Source: Winogradskyella sp. (GTDB taxonomy: Bacteria; Bacteroidota; Bacteroidia; Flavobacteriales; Flavobacteriaceae). Taken from it: a stretch of DNA of 64,000 nucleotides. The stretch spans positions 62,001 to 126,000 of the forward strand of contig NZ_JANQOM010000020.1 in assembly GCF_028289625.1 (NCBI RefSeq). The letters are read 5' to 3'. The notes beneath the pieces were generated by a model. It did not search any database, was not told where the DNA came from, and saw only the letters and a program-made list of their open reading frames with translations. Made by a program: the position numbers and the translations under genes. Shown one piece after another: positions 61,229 to 64,000 of the stretch (the first letter of the stretch is position 1; the number at the start of each line of letters is the position of its first letter).

Positions 61229-62608
61229 TTAATTAACCTTTGTACTGTTTAATAGTTTTATTTTAGCTATTATTTCGTTCTTTAAACCTTCTATTGAAAG
61301 AAGGTCTTCACCCCAAAGTTCTTCGTTTCCAAGTAATAGGCTTACGGCTTTTTCAAGCCCATTACCTGACCACGCTGATTTGAAAATATCCAATACTTGA
61401 GTTTCATCTTTAAGTTCATATCCCAAAGGGGAAATACTTTGCCTGTAAAGCCATATCAAATGTGCCAATACTTCAGTAATATAATTTGGGAGTTTTCCGT
61501 TTAAATCTATATATTTCTTTAGTGTCGGAAGTAATCTTGCCCTAAATTTGGAAATGGAGTTGAGTTGAATCGCACTGAGCTGGTGTTTGATAAAAGGATT
61601 TTGAAATCGGTCAAAAACCTTATTTTTAAAATCATTTGATTCCTTCTTGCTGTGGGATAAAGTTGGTAAAATATCGTGGGTCAGCATGTTTTCTAAAAAT
61701 GTTCTGAGCCTAGTATCTGACATAAATTGATCCACAGTTTTTATACCCTGTAGCATGCCTAAAGCTACCATAGCAGTATGTGCGCCATTTAAGATACGTA
61801 CTTTTAAATCTTTATATGGTTTAATATCATTTACAAATCGAATGTTGAGGTTTGTTTTCCAAACAGGGAAAACCTTATTTATTTGGCCTTTGTTCTCAAT
61901 AGCCCAAAAATGATAGGGTTCACACTCCACCATGAGTTTATCCTGAAAATTGATTCTTTCTCGAAATGCATCAGGTGTTTTGGGGTAACCTGATACGATA
62001 CGGTCAACAAGTGTGTTACAAAAAACTATGGTATTGTTCAACCACTTAACAAATTCCGGAGGTAAATTCCACAACTCACAATATTTAAAAACAATGCCTT
62101 TTAATGTATCTGCGTTGTCATCAATCAATTCACAAGGAAGTACAAAAATGGACTCTTCAAGATGTACTGAATGTTTAAATCTATAAAATAGCAAAGCTGT
62201 AAGGCGGCTTGGAAATGTTAATGGTTGATTAATATCGGTATCTTCACTTTTGAATGCGATACCAGCCTCAGTAGTATTCGAAATAATAAATTTCAGTTGA
62301 GGTTCCAAAGCCAGTTTTAGAAAGCTATCGTAAGATTTGACTGAATTGGTCAGACCTGTTATGGCATTTATTATTGTAATTTGGTCTATAATAATATCAT
62401 TGTCAATTCCTCTCTCGATAACATGATACTTAAAACCTTGATTAATCAGTTGTTGGGATTTAGCCGTGTCAAAGGTTTCGACAATTTCAATACCACCGTT
62501 AAAATCGGTTTCCTTATTTAAGATTTCAATCATCCATGTAGAAAAACCTCGTAAAAAATTACCTTTTCCAAATTGAATGATTTTTACAGGAAGCTCAGTT
62601 TTTAACAT
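61229..62608 (-). CDS. uxaB: Tagaturonate reductase (altronate oxidoreductase)
   Basis: 459 residues. 'VKIIQFGKGNFLRGFSTWMIEIL' (in part) is the NAD-binding start of the mannitol dehydrogenase-type family, with 'SNTTEAGI', 'FVNDIKPYKDLKVRILNGAH' (active-site Lys and 'NGAH'). It reduces tagaturonate to altronate in galacturonate breakdown. It lies 17 bp after uxaC on the same strand, forming a uronate-degradation operon. Confidence 0.9.
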   Translation of the reverse strand: MLKTELPVKIIQFGKGNFLRGFSTWMIEILNKETDFNGGIEIVETFDTAKSQQLINQGFKYHVIERGIDNDIIIDQITIINAITGLTNSVKSYDSFLKLALEPQLKFIISNTTEAGIAFKSEDTDINQPLTFPSRLTALLFYRFKHSVHLEESIFVLPCELIDDNADTLKGIVFKYCELWNLPPEFVKWLNNTIVFCNTLVDRIVSGYPKTPDAFRERINFQDKLMVECEPYHFWAIENKGQINKVFPVWKTNLNIRFVNDIKPYKDLKVRILNGAHTAMVALGMLQGIKTVDQFMSDTRLRTFLENMLTHDILPTLSHSKKESNDFKNKVFDRFQNPFIKHQLSAIQLNSISKFRARLLPTLKKYIDLNGKLPNYITEVLAHLIWLYRQSISPLGYELKDETQVLDIFKSAWSGNGLEKAVSLLLGNEELWGEDLLSIEGLKNEIIAKIKLLNSTKVN

Positions 62609-62625
62609 AAGGGAGATACTTTTGG

Positions 62626-64000
62626 TTAGAAGTCAAAATAATTTTTAGCGTTGTAATAGCAGATATCGCTTACTAGTTTGCCTAACCATTTTTCATCCCA
62701 AGGCAAAAGACCATTTTTTACATCTTCCCCTATCAAATTACAGAGTATTCTGCGAAAGTATTCATGTCTTGGAAAGCTCAAAAGACTTCTAGAATCTGTA
62801 AGCATACCTACAAAACAGCTCAGTAAACCTAAATTAGATAGTGTGTTAAGTTGTTTCTCCATACCATCTTTTTGGTCTAGGAACCACCATGCACTTCCGA
62901 ATTGTACCTTACCTTTGATGCTTCCATCATTAAAATTACCAGCCATAGTGGCAAAAATGGCATTGTCCGCAGGATTTAGATTATAAATAATGGTTTTAGC
63001 GAGTTGATTTGTGGATTCCAAGTGATCAAAAAAACGAGCCATCCCTTCAGCTTGGCTAAAATCACCAATAGAGTCAAAACCAGTATCTGGACCTAACTTG
63101 CCTAACATCCGATGGTTTGTATCTCTTAGCGCACCCAAATGAAATTGCTGAACCCACCCATGGTCGCAATAAGCTCTGCACAAGAATCCGAGTAATTTAA
63201 ATGTGAAGAATTGCTGTTCTTGCGGTTTTATATGTTTTCCGGCTAATGCTTTTGAAAAAATCTCACCCTCGTTAAAATTGTTGTTTTCAACGAAGACTAA
63301 TCTTTCAAGACCATGGTCAGACAAGCGACAACCATTTTCATGAAAAAATTCTATTCTATTCAATAGGGCATTCAGTAAACTATCGTAATCTTCGATAGTG
63401 AAACCACATGCTGATTCCAATTTTTTAATATAAGACTTAAACTGTTCTATATTGGACAAATTATAAGCCTTGTCAGGTCTAAAGGTTGGTAAAATTTTAA
63501 TATTACTATCAGCTTTTGCCAGTGTATGGTGATTTTCTAATGAATCCGTTGGGTCGTCTGTTGTGCATAGAGATTCTACATTCATATGCTGTAACAAACC
63601 CATTGCAGAAAACGCTTCAGAAGCTAGTAAATCATTTGCTTGGGCATAGATGTCACTGGATGAGTTCGAATCCAATAGGATGCCAATGTTAAAATAGCGT
63701 AACAATTCTAAATGTGTCCAGTGATAGAGGGGATTGCGTACGGTATAAGGCACACAATTGGCCCATTTTTCAAACTTGTCTTTATCTGAAGCGCTACCTG
63801 TAATGTAAGCCTCATCAACTCCCAAGGTTCGCATAGCACGCCATTTGTAGTGGTCACCGTAGAGCCATACTTGCGTAATATTAGCAAATTGTTTGTTATT
63901 GGCTAGGTCTTCTGGAATTAGATGATTGTGATAATCGATAATAGGTAATGATTCTGCATAGCCGTGAAATAACCTTTGGGCATAACTGTTTTGCAGTAAA
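62626..64000 (-). CDS. uxaC: Uronate isomerase, 5' end outside the window
   Basis: The frame is open to the window edge, so the start codon is beyond 64000. The N-terminal metal site 'IIDYHNHLIPEDLA' and 'YGDHYKWRAMRTLGV' are visible, then 'KFEKWANCVPYTVRNPLYHW' and 'CTTDDPTDSL' with the catalytic Asp region, and 'WFLDQKDGMEKQLNTLS' near the end. It interconverts glucuronate/fructuronate and galacturonate/tagaturonate. First gene of the uxaC-uxaB pair. Confidence 0.95.
   Translation of the reverse strand, partial: LLQNSYAQRLFHGYAESLPIIDYHNHLIPEDLANNKQFANITQVWLYGDHYKWRAMRTLGVDEAYITGSASDKDKFEKWANCVPYTVRNPLYHWTHLELLRYFNIGILLDSNSSSDIYAQANDLLASEAFSAMGLLQHMNVESLCTTDDPTDSLENHHTLAKADSNIKILPTFRPDKAYNLSNIEQFKSYIKKLESACGFTIEDYDSLLNALLNRIEFFHENGCRLSDHGLERLVFVENNNFNEGEIFSKALAGKHIKPQEQQFFTFKLLGFLCRAYCDHGWVQQFHLGALRDTNHRMLGKLGPDTGFDSIGDFSQAEGMARFFDHLESTNQLAKTIIYNLNPADNAIFATMAGNFNDGSIKGKVQFGSAWWFLDQKDGMEKQLNTLSNLGLLSCFVGMLTDSRSLLSFPRHEYFRRILCNLIGEDVKNGLLPWDEKWLGKLVSDICYYNAKNYFDF

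Overview
The window looks like a chromosomal segment of a marine-type member of the Flavobacteriaceae (Bacteroidetes). The evidence is low GC, Bacteroidetes promoters (TTTG near -33 and TAnnTTTG near -7) in front of both tRNAs, type IX secretion sorting domains, BlaI/BlaR1 pairs, a dnaE-trxA-DUF58 gene order and uxaB/uxaC uronate catabolism. It is coding-dense and has no IS element, integrase, rRNA operon or CRISPR array.

Layout. (1) 1-2528: housekeeping (dnaE end, trxA, DUF58, tRNA-Asp). (2) 2529-7430: a low-GC island next to tRNA-Asp, with sequence repeated at its two ends. It holds a C5 cytosine methyltransferase, two nuclease-like genes, and a cysteine-free protein whose layout is reminiscent of bacterial gasdermins. 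(3) 7549-11053: a signalling unit of a 55-residue secreted peptide, TPR histidine kinase, LuxR-type regulator and a putative sRNA. (4) 11070-24022: DUF456, a BlaI/BlaR1 pair with three clear operators, a lipoprotein, membrane proteins, ruvC, hemW and small conserved genes. (5) 24043-51688: a large signalling and exopolysaccharide locus. (6) 51698-58997: NTF2-like lipoprotein, DUF4407, a second BlaI/BlaR1 pair with a different operator, DoxX-like protein. (7) 58998-64000: M20 peptidase, tRNA-Leu, a transporter remnant, uxaB and uxaC.

The standout is region 5. A six-gene run encodes a small membrane protein, a CheY-like receiver, a haem NO-binding H-NOX protein, a PAS/GAF histidine kinase, a histidine phosphotransfer (HPt) protein and a LytTR response regulator. 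Around and downstream are two secreted T9SS paralogues, a TPR/beta-barrel export-type porin, two STAS proteins, a flippase, glycosyltransferases (one fused to a receiver domain), a GT-C-like membrane protein, a cellulase-like hydrolase and mannose-6-phosphate isomerase.

Reading the intergenic DNA shows that eight promoters here, plus a weaker ninth, share one unusual architecture: 16-bp direct repeats at a 21-22 bp pitch, the last ending 24-26 bp before a -7 box. That pitch is what LytTR regulators bind. One of these promoters drives a putative ~74-nt RNA directly behind the LytTR gene. A related RNA lies behind the response regulator of region 3. My reading is a nitric-oxide-responsive phosphorelay controlling a cell-surface polysaccharide and adhesin programme through a LytTR regulon and an sRNA. 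The NO input and the polysaccharide output are inferred from family membership; the repeats are read directly.

A two-gene HEPN-type cassette with an attC-like cruciform sits inside the locus and is probably a later insertion.
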